Positions 8,947 through 20,600 of a DNA stretch of 64,000 nucleotides are shown here, one piece after another. Origin of the DNA: Armigeres subalbatus (lineage: Eukaryota > Arthropoda > Insecta > Diptera > Culicidae); contig NC_085139.1 of NCBI RefSeq assembly GCF_024139115.2, positions 107,795,935-107,859,934 of the forward strand. Direction: 5' to 3'. The number at the start of each line of letters is the position of its first letter. Positions within the stretch are counted from its first letter, which is position 1. Below the pieces are notes generated by a model. That model was not told the DNA's origin. It ran no database searches and saw only the letters and a list, made by a program, of their open reading frames with translations. Position numbers and translations under genes: made by a program.

Positions 8947-9557
8947 CAATGATATGGAAATGCTAATATCATCTTCCAAACTTGGACGTACATGTTCATG
9001 ATAGCATTAGAGGCGAAAGTATAGAATTGATAGTTCCGTTAGGATACGGCAGGCATGAAGAATGTTTTTATAGAAGTCGATTTGAAAGCGAGCGGAGGGC
9101 AATATTTGTGATGGCACATATCACACGACCTTCCTTCTGCCAAGCTCCCGTATGAAAGGGGAGGGAGAAAACAGAACTGTGCAATAAAAATCCTATTCGA
9201 CTAAATGCTGATGTCATATTAGAAATTTGGAGACAGTACTCGTCGATAGCAAATCCTTCCGCACGCGATGGCATATGAGCAAGTCAAACCACCTTCCTTT
9301 TGCCAGTGGAGATATATCAGCTTCCACACTGATATTCTTCCCTCCCCCTTCATACAGGAGCTTGGCAGAAGGAAGGTCGTGTGATATGTGCCATCACAAA
9401 TATTGCCCTCCGCTCGCTTTCAAATCGACTTCTATAAAACATTCTTCATGCCTGCCGTATCCTAACGGAACTATCAATTCTATACTTTCGCCTCTAATGC
9501 TATCATGAACATGTACGTCCAAGTTTGGAAGATGATATTAGCATTTCCATATCATTG
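8947..9557. repeat. Large inverted repeat, about 221-nt arms, 168-nt loop
   Basis: 8947-9168 and 9337-9557 are near-identical reverse complements. The loop (9169-9336) holds part of a repeated CACCTTCCTTTTGCCA-like motif. A transcript would form a long, nearly perfect hairpin. The outer end (GATGATATTAGCAT) recurs near 59740. The open frames 9068-9274 and 9227-9508 arise from the arms and are not genes. Confidence 0.8.
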
Positions 9558-9559
9558 AG

Positions 9560-10320
9560 AAGTTGCTAACTTTCCAAGCAAATTAAGCTTTTTCTAGTAG
9601 GTTTCTGTGTAGAATAGTAATTTTATATGACGTTTTTTAGTATGACCTAACAATTCAATTGAAATTTGTGTATGATTCAATTATTTACATATTTTATTGT
9701 AAATGTGCTATTAAGTTCATTATTTGAGCTTGTTTGATAGGGAACGGTATTAGGCAATTTTCTGCGCGGTATTTGGAATCTTCTGCTGAATAAACGCGGT
9801 ATTAGGCATATTCAAGTCAAACACAATTTTCTTCATTTTTTTATGAGTTAAAGTACCAAACATATTTTTCCCTTCAAATGTATTTAATATTCATTAAAGC
9901 GACATAGTTGTTAACCTTCCGCAACTCGCTTCAACTTTCATAACACGAGAACTCGCGTGTTGTAAAAAGTACAACAGTCCTTAATTCCGTTATAATGAAG
10001 CCAATTCAAATGATATCAACCTGATTTTTTCGGGAAAAAATATAAAGGGGATATATTCTCTCATTGAGCACATTTTTTGAGTCGATCTTCGCAATAAATG
10101 GCGCAATGTTTCTTATAAGAATTCTAAAAACTCTAAAAACTCTGAAAAAATCTAGATCCATCTACAATCCCATGCGGCCCTATGAGTCAAGAAAAAAAAA
10201 ATGATTTAGAATTCTCCCACTGTGCGGTGCTAGTGTACATGAAAATACCAGTTTGGTTGGATATCTCGAGATCTATGGGATTTAGTTTTGTTGACGTTGA
10301 TGACGTTGGTTTTGTTGACG
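9560..10320. other. No gene seen
   Basis: AT-rich DNA without a supported frame. 9945-9975 contains TTGTAAAAAGTACAACA, whose reverse complement recurs at about 13354 beside a similar ACTCGC/CTTCC motif. The two could be remains of inverted termini of one old element, but the boundaries cannot be placed. Confidence 0.4.
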
Positions 10321-11125
10321 TTGATGACTAAACCTGCGGAAGACGAGTCGTTGAGCTTACTCTGCATATCAGAGCCCCGTTGAGCGAGAAGTTCAACGTC
10401 ATCAGCCTATTCGATGTCGTTTAGATTCTCCATGGTTAAAGGCTGTTAAAGGTTTGACACCTACCAGATTAACGTCGATTACAATAAGGAACAGTAACGG
10501 TGATGGAATACACCTTTGTCTCACACCAGCTACGACCCGGATAGGGCCAAACAAGACCCCATTGTGCAGTACTCTGCACAAGAAGACCTCGTACTATACC
10601 TCGATGAGGCCGATAATTTTCTCAGGAACCCCCTTGCGTCTCAGGGTGACTACATATTCTCAAGAATACCAAGTAAAGGGACTCTTGGAATTCGTTGACT
10701 TGCTCCAGAATTATACGGAGCGTGACAATAAGGTCCACACAGGATCTTCCGGCACGGAACCCGGTCTGCTGCCGCCTGAAAGTCGCATCGATCTTTTCCT
10801 GAATCCGGGCTAGGATAACTTTGCATAGAAGACGGTACACAGCAACATCATGTCTGATAACTGATGAGTACACAGTCAGGTCATCCTTTTTGGGCACCTT
10901 CACTAAGATACTTTGCAACCAGTCGACCGGGAAGGTTGAGGTGTCCTATATTACGAAATAAACGTTGCAGAAGATGAGCAGAAGTCATGGCAGATGTTTG
11001 AATCTCTAGCAGTGATGGCGCTCCGGTGTTGACGCACGTTACACGTCGCATCCTGGACAGATCATGCTGAGGTGGTGGTGGCCTGGTTGGCACTTGAAAA
11101 AGGGTCGGCCAATAACTGACCATTT
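10320..11125 (-). pseudogene. LINE reverse transcriptase fragment
   Basis: On the minus strand 10918-10622 reads QSILVKVPKKDDLTVY, then RRQQTGFRAGRSCVDLIVTL and LRIILEQVNEF. These are the RT fingers and palm of RTE-like endonuclease-RT elements. 10620-10330 shows frameshifted palm remnants, including a DMQSKLND-like end. Upstream (11123-10881) is the preceding RT segment in another frame. Multiple frameshifts make it a pseudogene. A similar RT piece lies at 48200-48740. Confidence 0.7.
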
Positions 11126-11618
11126 GCCTCTTTCACAGGCATCGTTGCATTCATATTCGCCCCGCTTAAGCGTTGTGAGATATCGTAGAGGAGGCGAATG
11201 TCCCTGGTTGCTGTGGCTCTCGGAGGAATTTCAGAAAAAAAACGCCGGAGAAATTCCTTTGAGGAACTGCTGGAGGATTTTTTTTATTCATATATTTATT
11301 TAGTAGGCACTCCGTGTTCTTAAGCGCTACTGAACCGTGATCTACTGTAGTATTCTGCTGTACAGAATCTATGGATACCCGTAGTTCGATATTGTTGTCG
11401 TTGCCGATATCATCGTGAGTCCTTGTGTCCATTTGTCCATATGGTGAGTCCAATGATCGTTGCTTTGTTCGGTTGCCATTTTTCGAAGTACGTTGGAGGA
11501 ATGCATTCGAGATCAGTTTTATCAGTTGTTGTCTGGCAGACGTGTCCGTGAGGCGTGACCCCAAACGCAACCGTTGGGACTGCGCTACCGGTGTGGTGGA
11601 ACTTTCGAAGGGATTGTT

Positions 11619-12080
11619 GGACAAACTTCCGGAGGACTTCCCGGAGAATTTTTCGGAGGAATTCCCGGAGGAATTTCCGGAGGAATTCCCGGAGGAATTT
11701 CCGGAGGAATTCCCGGAGGAACTTCCGGAGGAATTCCCGGAGGAATTCCCGGAGGAACTTCCGGAGGAATTCCCGGAGGAACTTCCGGAGGAATTCCCGG
11801 AGGAACTTCCGGAGGAATTCCCGGAGGAACTTCGGAGGAATTCGGAGGAACTTCGGAGGAATTCCCGGAGGAACTTCCGGAGGAACTTTCAGAGGAACTT
11901 CCGGAGGAATTCCCGGAGGAACTTCCGGAGGAATTCCCGGAGGAACTTCCGGAGGAATTCCCGGAGGAACTTCCGGAGGAATTCCCGGAGGAACTTCCGG
12001 AGGAATTCCCGGAGGAACTTCCGGAGGAATTCCCGGAGGAACTTCCGGAGGAACTTCCGGAGAAATTCCCGGAGGAATTA
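11619..12080. repeat. 24-nt (12-nt dimer) GGAGGAANTTCC array
   Basis: Units alternate GGAGGAACTTCC and GGAGGAATTCCC, so the period is 12/24 nt. As 24 is divisible by three, all frames stay open and give Gly/Glu/Arg-rich peptides (GTSGGIPG and similar) on both strands; these are not genes. The same unit makes up 32410-34858 and degenerate copies elsewhere. Confidence 0.9.
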
Positions 12081-12094
12081 CTGATATTGCATTA

Positions 12095-12995
12095 ATCAAA
12101 CCGAAAGTCGGCCATCTTGAATTTCAAAATGGCGCCAAAAATCGATTTCCGGCTTCTACTCGTCGAGCTCATTCCGGCAATACTCATATTGCATGGGTTT
12201 CCGGTCCTTTTATCAAACTGGAAGTCAGACATCTTGAATTTCAAAATGGCAGTTTCCGGCTTCTACTCGTCGAGCTTATTCCGGATATACCCATATTGCA
12301 TGGGTTTCCGGTCCTTTTATCAAACCGGAAGTCGGCCATCTTAAATTTCAAAATGGCGCCAAACATCGATTTCCGGCTTCTACTCGTCGAGCTCATTCCG
12401 GCGATACCCATATTGCATGGGTTTCCGGTCCTTTTATCAAACCGGAAGTCGGCCATCTTGAATTTCAAAATGGCGCCAAACATCGATTTCCGGCTTCTAC
12501 TCGTCGAGCTCATTCCGGCAATACCCATATTGCATGGGTTTCCGGTCCTTTTATCAAACCGGAAGTCGGCCATCTTGAATTTCAAAATGGCGCCAAACAT
12601 CGATTTCCGGCTTCTACTCGTCGAGCTCATTCCGGAAATACCCATATTGCATGAGTTTCCGGACCTTTTATCAAACCTGAAGTCAACCATCTTGAATTTC
12701 AAAATGGCGGTTTCCGGCTTCTACTGGTCGAGCTCATTCCGGCAATACCCATATTGCATGGGTTTCCGGTCCTTCTATCAAACCGGAAGTCGGCCATCTT
12801 GAATTTCAAAATGGCGCCAAACATCGATTTTCGGCTTCTACTCGTCGAGCTCATTCCGGCAATACCCATATTGCATGGGTTTCCGGTCCTTTTATCAAAC
12901 CGGAAGTCGGCCATCTTGAATTTCAAAATGGCGCCAAACATCGATTTCCGGCTTCTAATCGTCGAGCTCATTTCGGCAATACCCATATTGTATGC
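12095..12995. repeat. 117-nt tandem repeat, about 8 copies with 107-nt variants
   Basis: CATCTTGAATTTC (with one base change in one copy) recurs at 12113, 12230, 12337, 12454, 12571, 12688, 12795 and 12912. Spacings are 117, 107, 117, 117, 117, 107 and 117. The shorter units lack a segment containing GCCAAACATCGA. It directly abuts the 24-nt array. Long frames on both strands follow from the 39-codon period and are not genes. Confidence 0.9.
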
Positions 12996-12999
12996 AGTT

Positions 13000-14640
13000 T
13001 TATAACTCTGCAAAACAATCGTTCCCATATCCATAAAATTATTATTAAAAAATGTTTTCCATTCAAAAAGACTTAGAAAATTTTTATCTGGGTACCGCGT
13101 TAATTCGAAAAACCGTGTAAAAAAACCTCACAAAAAAAACGTGTAAAAAAGATCTGAGTGTAAATAAATAATTCATTACTAGTCACTTTTCCCAATGCAC
13201 CTGAGCCTTTTATTTAGCTATATTTACTCGAGCCTTCTATCGAATCACTTTTATTATCTTCTTAATTGATGAAGAACTATTTTTTTGAGGAATACATGGT
13301 GGTTTGGAGAAAATTAGTCAACTGACTAAAAAGTTATCTCATTTTTACTCAATGTGTTGTACTTTTTACAACGGTGCGAGTCCCGGAAGATTAATTAAAA
13401 TTTTATATTGCGAATTTCTTGTAGACACGTCCTTAACCCCACTGTAATAGGGCATGTTACGGTACATCATTTATGCTAAACAATTGACATTAATTTGAGC
13501 ACGGTACAAATATTGTTATGCCGGATTTGGGCAATGAACAATTGAACAATGAATTTGGAATTCACCACGGGCTTAATTGTATGATCACCTTGCCACTGTC
13601 TGAGTCAGAGATGGGGCACCGCTCATTGCAAGCACGTCATAGTTCCAAAGGCAACGTTCTTGCACCAAGAGGTACCTCATCAAATAACAATAATGTATGA
13701 AATCTAAGACCTTCTGTCTAATTGCATTTAAAAATAATGGTTCATTTCCCTTACTGCAAATCTCTTTATTATAGTATCCATATTCTTTTAAGTACTCACC
13801 TCTACTGTTGCTAACATCCATGCTACCTCACACGTTACGATGCGCGTTAGCGTCGCAGTCAATTATAAAATACAGCATAGAACCAAATAATTTGGAAATC
13901 ACTATCTCAGATTAGAGAATACCCTTCAGGTCACCCTAGTTTCTTTTCTAATAACTCTGAGATGAATTAACCTCGGACAGAAAATCTCACTAATAAAGAC
14001 ATAATAGGTAATACATACTAATTTTTCTTGCTTTAGTTAAAACCAGAGTTCTCTTTTACTGTCATACCGATAACAACAGGTTTATTTAGAAAATATCTGA
14101 TCGTTCGGCACTCATCGGATGGATAATTAATTTTACAAATCATTACAAAACATATAGAAATATTTAGAATAAAATATATATAGAATAACATGTAATAATT
14201 AAAATTATTAACTAGTAAAATAATACTTAAACCCGTACTAAATATACGATGGTTCGTCAATCTAGACAATCTGTTCGGCCGATCATCTGCGAAAAATAAT
14301 AGATCGTGTAAATCCATCAAACCAGAACACCGTGCTTCTTCTCTAGTCACAACGCTGGATTTCTTTTGTGTCCTACTGAAATTTAGCGTACTGATGTGCT
14401 AATGATTTCGTTTACATTTTTTTATATTCCTGTAAGACTATTGTGGCGCTCTCAGGTCAAAATACATCAAATTACAGGAAACACTTTTTAAATTAATGTA
14501 CATCAATAGGATAAATACTTACGGTTTTTGTTGCAGTAGTTAAATATTTGTATGCATGGGAGAAGAACTGCTACTGTTTTAATGCTTAACACGTGCGTAT
14601 TGTTCTAAATGCACTAATTCTGCTGTTTATAGTACGAAAG
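13000..14640. other. Intergenic DNA downstream of the large FLYWCH gene
   Basis: No supported coding region. The stretch just below 14645 is the likely 3' UTR of the minus-strand gene. The nearest clear minus-strand AATAAA is near 14080 (TTTATT on the plus strand), so the poly(A) site is uncertain. 13354-13390 contains the TTGTACTTTTTACAA motif shared with 9950. Confidence 0.4.
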
Positions 14641-14644
14641 GGGC

Positions 14645-14691
14645 CTAGTGCTCATCCGCTGGTTCTTGTTTTACTTCCACTACAGGGTCTT
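14645..14691 (-). CDS. FLYWCH-array gene, last coding exon
   Basis: The acceptor ends at 14692 (TTCACAG). It encodes EDPVVEVKQEPADEH and a TAG stop after completing a split glutamate codon. The terminal V-K-Q-E-P is a SUMO-type motif of a kind common in transcription regulators. The exon is too short to find by frame length but fits in phase. Confidence 0.75.
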
Positions 14692-17600
14692 CTGTGAATT
14701 GAGAAAACAAATTGTCAATATATTGTTAAATGCTCACCATAATTGGTCTATACCTTCGCCATTCGCAACCGAAGTTGGTTCGTTAACAGTTGCGGCCTCA
14801 TCCTCAGCCACTGGTTCAGAGCTCTCTTCATCGTTTGACAGCCGTAGTTTCTTACTGCTGGGGGCATCAGCTTCGTCTTCCTCTTCTTCTTGCTCTTGCT
14901 CTTCCTCATCCTCGTCGCCTTCTTTTTCGGGTTCGTCTGTCTTCACGGCGTTCTGGCAATCGTGCGTGTGTTCATTGGATCGCATCAACAGTCCGTTCCG
15001 ATGCAGCAACATGGCCACTTTGCAGCCGGCGGTTCGACAACGATAATATCGCGCCCGATCCCGCCTAGTGTGACCGGCCACAAACATGGCACCCTTGTGA
15101 ATGAGATACATTCCCCGTTTCTTTCCCTTGACGTCGATCAGCTCATAGTCGTAGGAACCTTCGTCATCGACGAACGGTGTTTGCGTCTGATCTGCGCTGG
15201 CTGAAGTTTCAGCCACTTCTTCCAAGTCGGCGGAATCGTCGTACGATTCCTGGGACATTTCGGTGATAGTGAAGGACATCGATGTGGAGTCATCCATGTT
15301 GACGTACGGTGGATGTGAATGGCCTTCATCATTGGATTTTATCAGTGTTCCATCGATGAGTTTGTACAATCCTCCCCGACATTTCATTGGAAGCCTTCGA
15401 CTACAGCGCCAATGTTCCGAGCCATCCCGCCGCGTTAGGTAGTATATGTAACGATAGCCATCATGAATAATCGGTTTCCCAATATAAGGGTTGGGTCTGA
15501 CTGCTGTGCCGGCTCTTACATAGGACGGGTCCGATGTAGAGGAAAATTTTGAATCTACTTCAGTCACATTCGGACTTGAGATCTTACGCTTGTTTTCATA
15601 ATCGGACAACTTTCGTTTCGCTGGGTTTTCTAACGTTTCCATTCGATCATGGTTGTGCTCTGGCCCTTTGACAGTTTGCCCATCGGGCATTCGGTACATC
15701 GAAGCATTGCAAGTTTTTTCAATGCACTTCCAAAGGATAGCTCCATCGTCACGTTTGTTTGCGAAGTTGTAACGGTGCCCACCAAGCAGTAACATACGAT
15801 TATTGGCTGTTTTGCCTTCGGCAATACCATTGCTGTGCTCTGCTTTGACTATGTTGTCTTTGGAATCATAACCCGGTTCAGGCTTTGTTTTGAACGGTGG
15901 GTTGTGGCTATGTTGCTTATCGCCCACTGGTGCTACCCGACCATTCGGTAGAAGCTCTATAGGAACATAGCAACGTCGGTTCATATTCGCAATATATGTG
16001 TGACAATACCAAATACCAGCTCCGTCGGTCTTCGATCGAGGAGTCGTGTATCGGTGACCACGATGCACCAGTATGTTGCTTCCATTTTTGTTCTGCACTA
16101 TCTTGAATTCCTTTGATCCTCGTCCAACGGGTCGTAAAATCGACAGATCCGGCTTCAGGTGCGTGTGTATGGAATCGGCCAGATGCATAACCCGACCATT
16201 ACTGAGCAGCATTAACGTCGCTGGACAGGATTCACTCGTTTTGCAGCGATAGAATACGCAGCCATCGTGCTGTTTGTGTTCGAAATCGTACACATAGTCC
16301 TCGAAAACGATGAAATTTCTTTGGGCGGAGCTCTTCACGAATGTGTACCTGAGAGAGAAAAAACGCAATCATTGTAAGATAGGTAACACCGAAAAAATCA
16401 ATTAATACATACCTCTTAGATCCTAGAATGGCTTCCTCCCCTTCTTCGGTGTCGTCCTCGGATTCTTCGTTGAACGTCAGTGCTGGGAGCTGAGACGCCG
16501 GAACATTGGGCTTAATCGTATACGAAAGTTCCCTGGCGATAACCGCCGGTTTGGGCACTACTTGCTTCTGGGTGACAGTGACCGAAATCGGTTGCATCAT
16601 AGGTGCATCCGCGCCACCCTCCGGATTCGGCGGATGGGTGTGACCCACACCCATGGGGTCCGTAACTCGACCGTTCGTGTGCAACCGCAGCATAGCCGCA
16701 CATTTTTTCATCTTCTTTCGAGTGCAAACAAGTGATACAATGCCATTGGCCAAGCGATTCTTTGCCCAGTACCGGTACCCCTGGTAGATCAACGATTCAC
16801 CGCGAGATGTTTTCGCGATTTTGAAATTGTTATCACCCGCTTGAGGGATAACCAGTGGAGCATACTGTTCGATTACCTCATTTTCCGTTTGTGTTTTCAC
16901 CGGTTCCTGTTTCACTTGTACCGGAGCTACCAGATCATTAACTTCCTCCTTCGGACTAGGATCATGATTATGACTTTGATCTCCAGCACGCACCAGCTTG
17001 CCATTCGTTAGAAGCAAAATGCCCATTGTGCACTGACGCTTTTTAACCTCGGCACAGCGGTAGTAAATACTACCATCCTTGCGTACCCAGGTGTACCAAT
17101 AGCGATAGCCACGACACACGAGTACCTTGTTGGAACCTTCTTCCACAAATTTGAAGTCCGTGATACCTTCATCTTCCGGAATGGTTCGCTTGTCGTTGGC
17201 ATTGAAACTCGCCTTTGAAGATGACGGTCCAGCATTAGGTTCCGCAGTTGCGTTAGCATTGACTGCTTTCCGAACTTGACTGGGCGGCGGATGGTTGTGG
17301 ACAATTGCCGATTCGTTTGCAGCATTCTTCAGCACCCCGTTGGCGAACAAATAGACACCTGCCGAGCAGTGGTTACTTCTGGCCCAAACGCACCGCCAGT
17401 GCGTCGTTCCATCGTTTCTTTGGTAATTAAGTCGGAACCGATGATTCTCGTGAATGAGAATATCGTTACCGACGCGGTTCTTTACAATTTTGTAATTCTT
17501 AACTGGTTTCACTTCGGCCGCCGGAGGGTTGAATTCCGTTTTCATCGAGTGCGAATGATCCTGCTCTCCGGTGCTAAGCAAGCGTCCATCCGGCCGAAGT

Positions 17601-20600
17601 CGTACATAAGCGTAACATTTGTAGCGTTTTCTGTGGGCACAGCGCCACACTGCCGAGCCATCGCTCCGATTGTAGGACAGATAGTACCGTCGATCCTTGT
17701 AGATGAGGGTGTTTTGGTCCTTGCGATTCTTAGCGATAACGTAGTCACCGTGATCGATGTAGCGTTCCTCGTCGTTTTCGGCCAGTTGTACTTCCTCTAT
17801 GGGGGAGGGTTGCGCCGATGATCGTGATGCGGTGTCTTGGAGTCCCAGTGAGGATGATTGTTTGTGCTGAAAGAATGAATTGAAAATAATTAATTATATT
17901 AAACTATGAGATTCTGTAATTTCAATTCAGTACATTCAATAATCTTGAGCAGCGAATGCAGAAATCGCTCTCAATTGGTAATTATAGATGTCAAAAGCTA
18001 TGATGAAACGCTTCGTTCCTACTCATTTGCCTTTTTTCACACGGTTGTGTATAACATAAACATCAAAGAATCCGTTCATTATTTTAGTGATGAAATTTGT
18101 GTTCAACTTCTTCTTATTTAAAAAGCACGCATTTGCCCGGAATAAGCCAAGAGAGTAGATGACCCCTTCTTTAAAATTACGTATTTGCCCGGAATAAGGC
18201 AAAAGAGTAGATGACCCTTATTTAAAAGTATGCATTTGCCTGGAATAAGGCAAATGAGTAGATGACTCCTTCTTTAAAAGTATACTTTTGCCCGGAATGA
18301 AGCAAAAGAGTAGATGGCTCCTTCTTTAAAAGTATGCATTTGACTTGAATAAGGCAAAAGAGTAGACGACTCCTACTTTAAAAGTACGCATTTTTCCTGG
18401 AACAAGGCAAAAGAGTAAATCAAGACAAAATTTTCAAAACGACTTATCTGCGTTTGTAAACAAAGGTTCAAACGACGATTTGACGAATCTAAAGCCCTCC
18501 CACGCAAACCAATACCATCAATAGGTAGGTGAAGGTTTTCGCTACCTGCTGACGAAGTTGATTTGCGTGGGAGAGCTATCAGATTCGTCAAATCTTTGTT
18601 TGAATATTTGTTTACAAAAGCAGATAAGTCGCTTTGAAAATTCTGTCTTGAAATGACTCATTTTTTAAATGCACGCATTTGCCCGGGACGAAGCAAGAGT
18701 AGATGACTCCTTCTTTAAAAGTACGCATTTGCCCGGAATGCTGCTGCTGGCAGAAGTATCAGTCAGCAGCCTGCCGTCGAGTAGAAAGGGAACATTAGTA
18801 TTTTTTTGTTCTTCGTGAGGGGGTTCCCTTCTTCTGCCCAACAGGTGATGGGCCCAGGAACGATTCCCGTTCTCCATCTTAGTGGGATGTTATTGCCGTC
18901 AACGTTATCGCAGTGGGATCATGGATCAGCCGCATAAGCCGCGTGGTGCAGTGGAATCATGGATCAGCCACGTAAGTTTTGGGTAGCGCCGGACGGAATT
19001 CATCAGGAGGTTGGAACGTTCGGTAGGATGCTGGGTGGTCAGCAGGAGTCCAAGAGGAGCGTCGGAACATTCAGGAGCTGGTCAACAGGGTGCTGTGCAA
19101 ACTTTGAATAGAGGCCATTTGTACGGGCAACGGATTGGGCCAGGAGGAATTGTTCGGCAAGGAGGAGCTTAGGAGCTTAATTTGCAGTAGCGACGCGTGC
19201 ACACTAAGGAGGAGTGTTGGAATATCAGGTAGTGTGCGACGCTTCGCTGTAGATCGAAGATGGTAAGGAAGCAGGCGCCAGTTGGTTGTAGTTGCTCTTG
19301 GGTAGATTAAGGAATATTGTTATGGATTTATTGTATATACCTATTGCTGAATAAAGAGAACTGCAGCTGCTGGCCGAAGTATCAGTCAGTAGCCTGCCGT
19401 CGAGTAGAAAGGGAACTCTAGTATTTTTTGTTCTTCGTGAGAGGATTTCCTTCTTCTGTCCAACAATTCCTCCATTCGAAGCACGCATTTGAAAAAAAAA
19501 TGAAAACATCACATTTTTCAGCAATAAGGCAAATTAGCAACTTATTTCTTCATTTAAATCCATTTAAATTTAAATTTACCCGAAAAAGTAAATCCCTCCT
19601 TAAAACACGCATATGCCCAGAATAAGGCAATAATACAGATGTAAATTGAGCTTCTTCCTAGAATTTTTATGGCTATTCAACTCGTTATGCCAAATGGCAT
19701 TATGCCAAACGGACTTATGCCAAATGGCATTATGTCATTTGGGGTAGCCCCTATTGAGATATTTCATTGAAAAGATGGTTTATCTTCTCGGCATCACCGA
19801 CCCGTAGGCTAGAGTTTCACTACCGGAGCGTGCAGTAGACTCCTTAACACCTATGGCCGAACGGTGCCTCTCTAACTTGATTCGATCAAATGGCTTTGTC
19901 ATAATATCTGCCTTTATGCGCTCCGTTGGCATGGAGCGGAGTTCGATGATTTTCTGCTGCCGATGGTCCTTGTTGTTCGTGTCAATGTGTTTGCCGTCTT
20001 TCAACACGCTCTGACTCGACAATTTTTATGCACAATGGTACCTGGTACCTGGTCCTCTTTGCTTCAGTCCACTCTCGATTGGTTGGCTTGGTGACCTTTC
20101 TTCCAAGCAGTGAAACAGCCACGCAAATGTCCGGCCGTGTGTTCACCGCGACGTAGAGCAAACTTCCTATCAAGCTGCGGCACGAAGCGTTTGTTGGTAG
20201 TTCGTTCTCCTCCTTTTGCTTGAGGTACGCGGGGTCGAGTGGTACTTTCGAAGGATTTGCGTCCAAATCGACGTGTTAACTTCTCGAAGTATTAAGAAAA
20301 TTATTTTGAGCTTTTTATTTTTATTTTCTCGATGTAGCTGGTTTGGTCAATGGTGTAATGATCGCCAGCCTTCTCAACTCGCAATCCCAGAAACTGTTTA
20401 AGCTCACCGAGACAGGAAAGCTTAAATTTTCCCTGAAGGTGACGACGAATTTCATCGAACTCGGCTTCTGAGTTACACACGACGAGCAAATCATCGACGT
20501 ACATTAGGATGTAGCTCTGCTTCCCATTGTAATTTCGGATGTACAAGCAAGTGTCACTATCTGCTGGCTTGAAACCCATGGACTTCAGCACTCCATCGAT

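Noticed and set aside
11425..13034. Frames up to 415 codons across the 24-nt and 117-nt arrays
   Set aside because: Both periods are divisible by three; the peptides are pure repeats with no domain.
9900..13400. One large transposon with TTGTAAAAAGTACAA ends
   Set aside because: Inverted motifs exist near 9950 and 13360, but the boundaries, target duplication and content are not clear enough.
17276..17821. 181-codon plus-strand frame
   Set aside because: It is the antisense shadow of FLYWCH exon 5.
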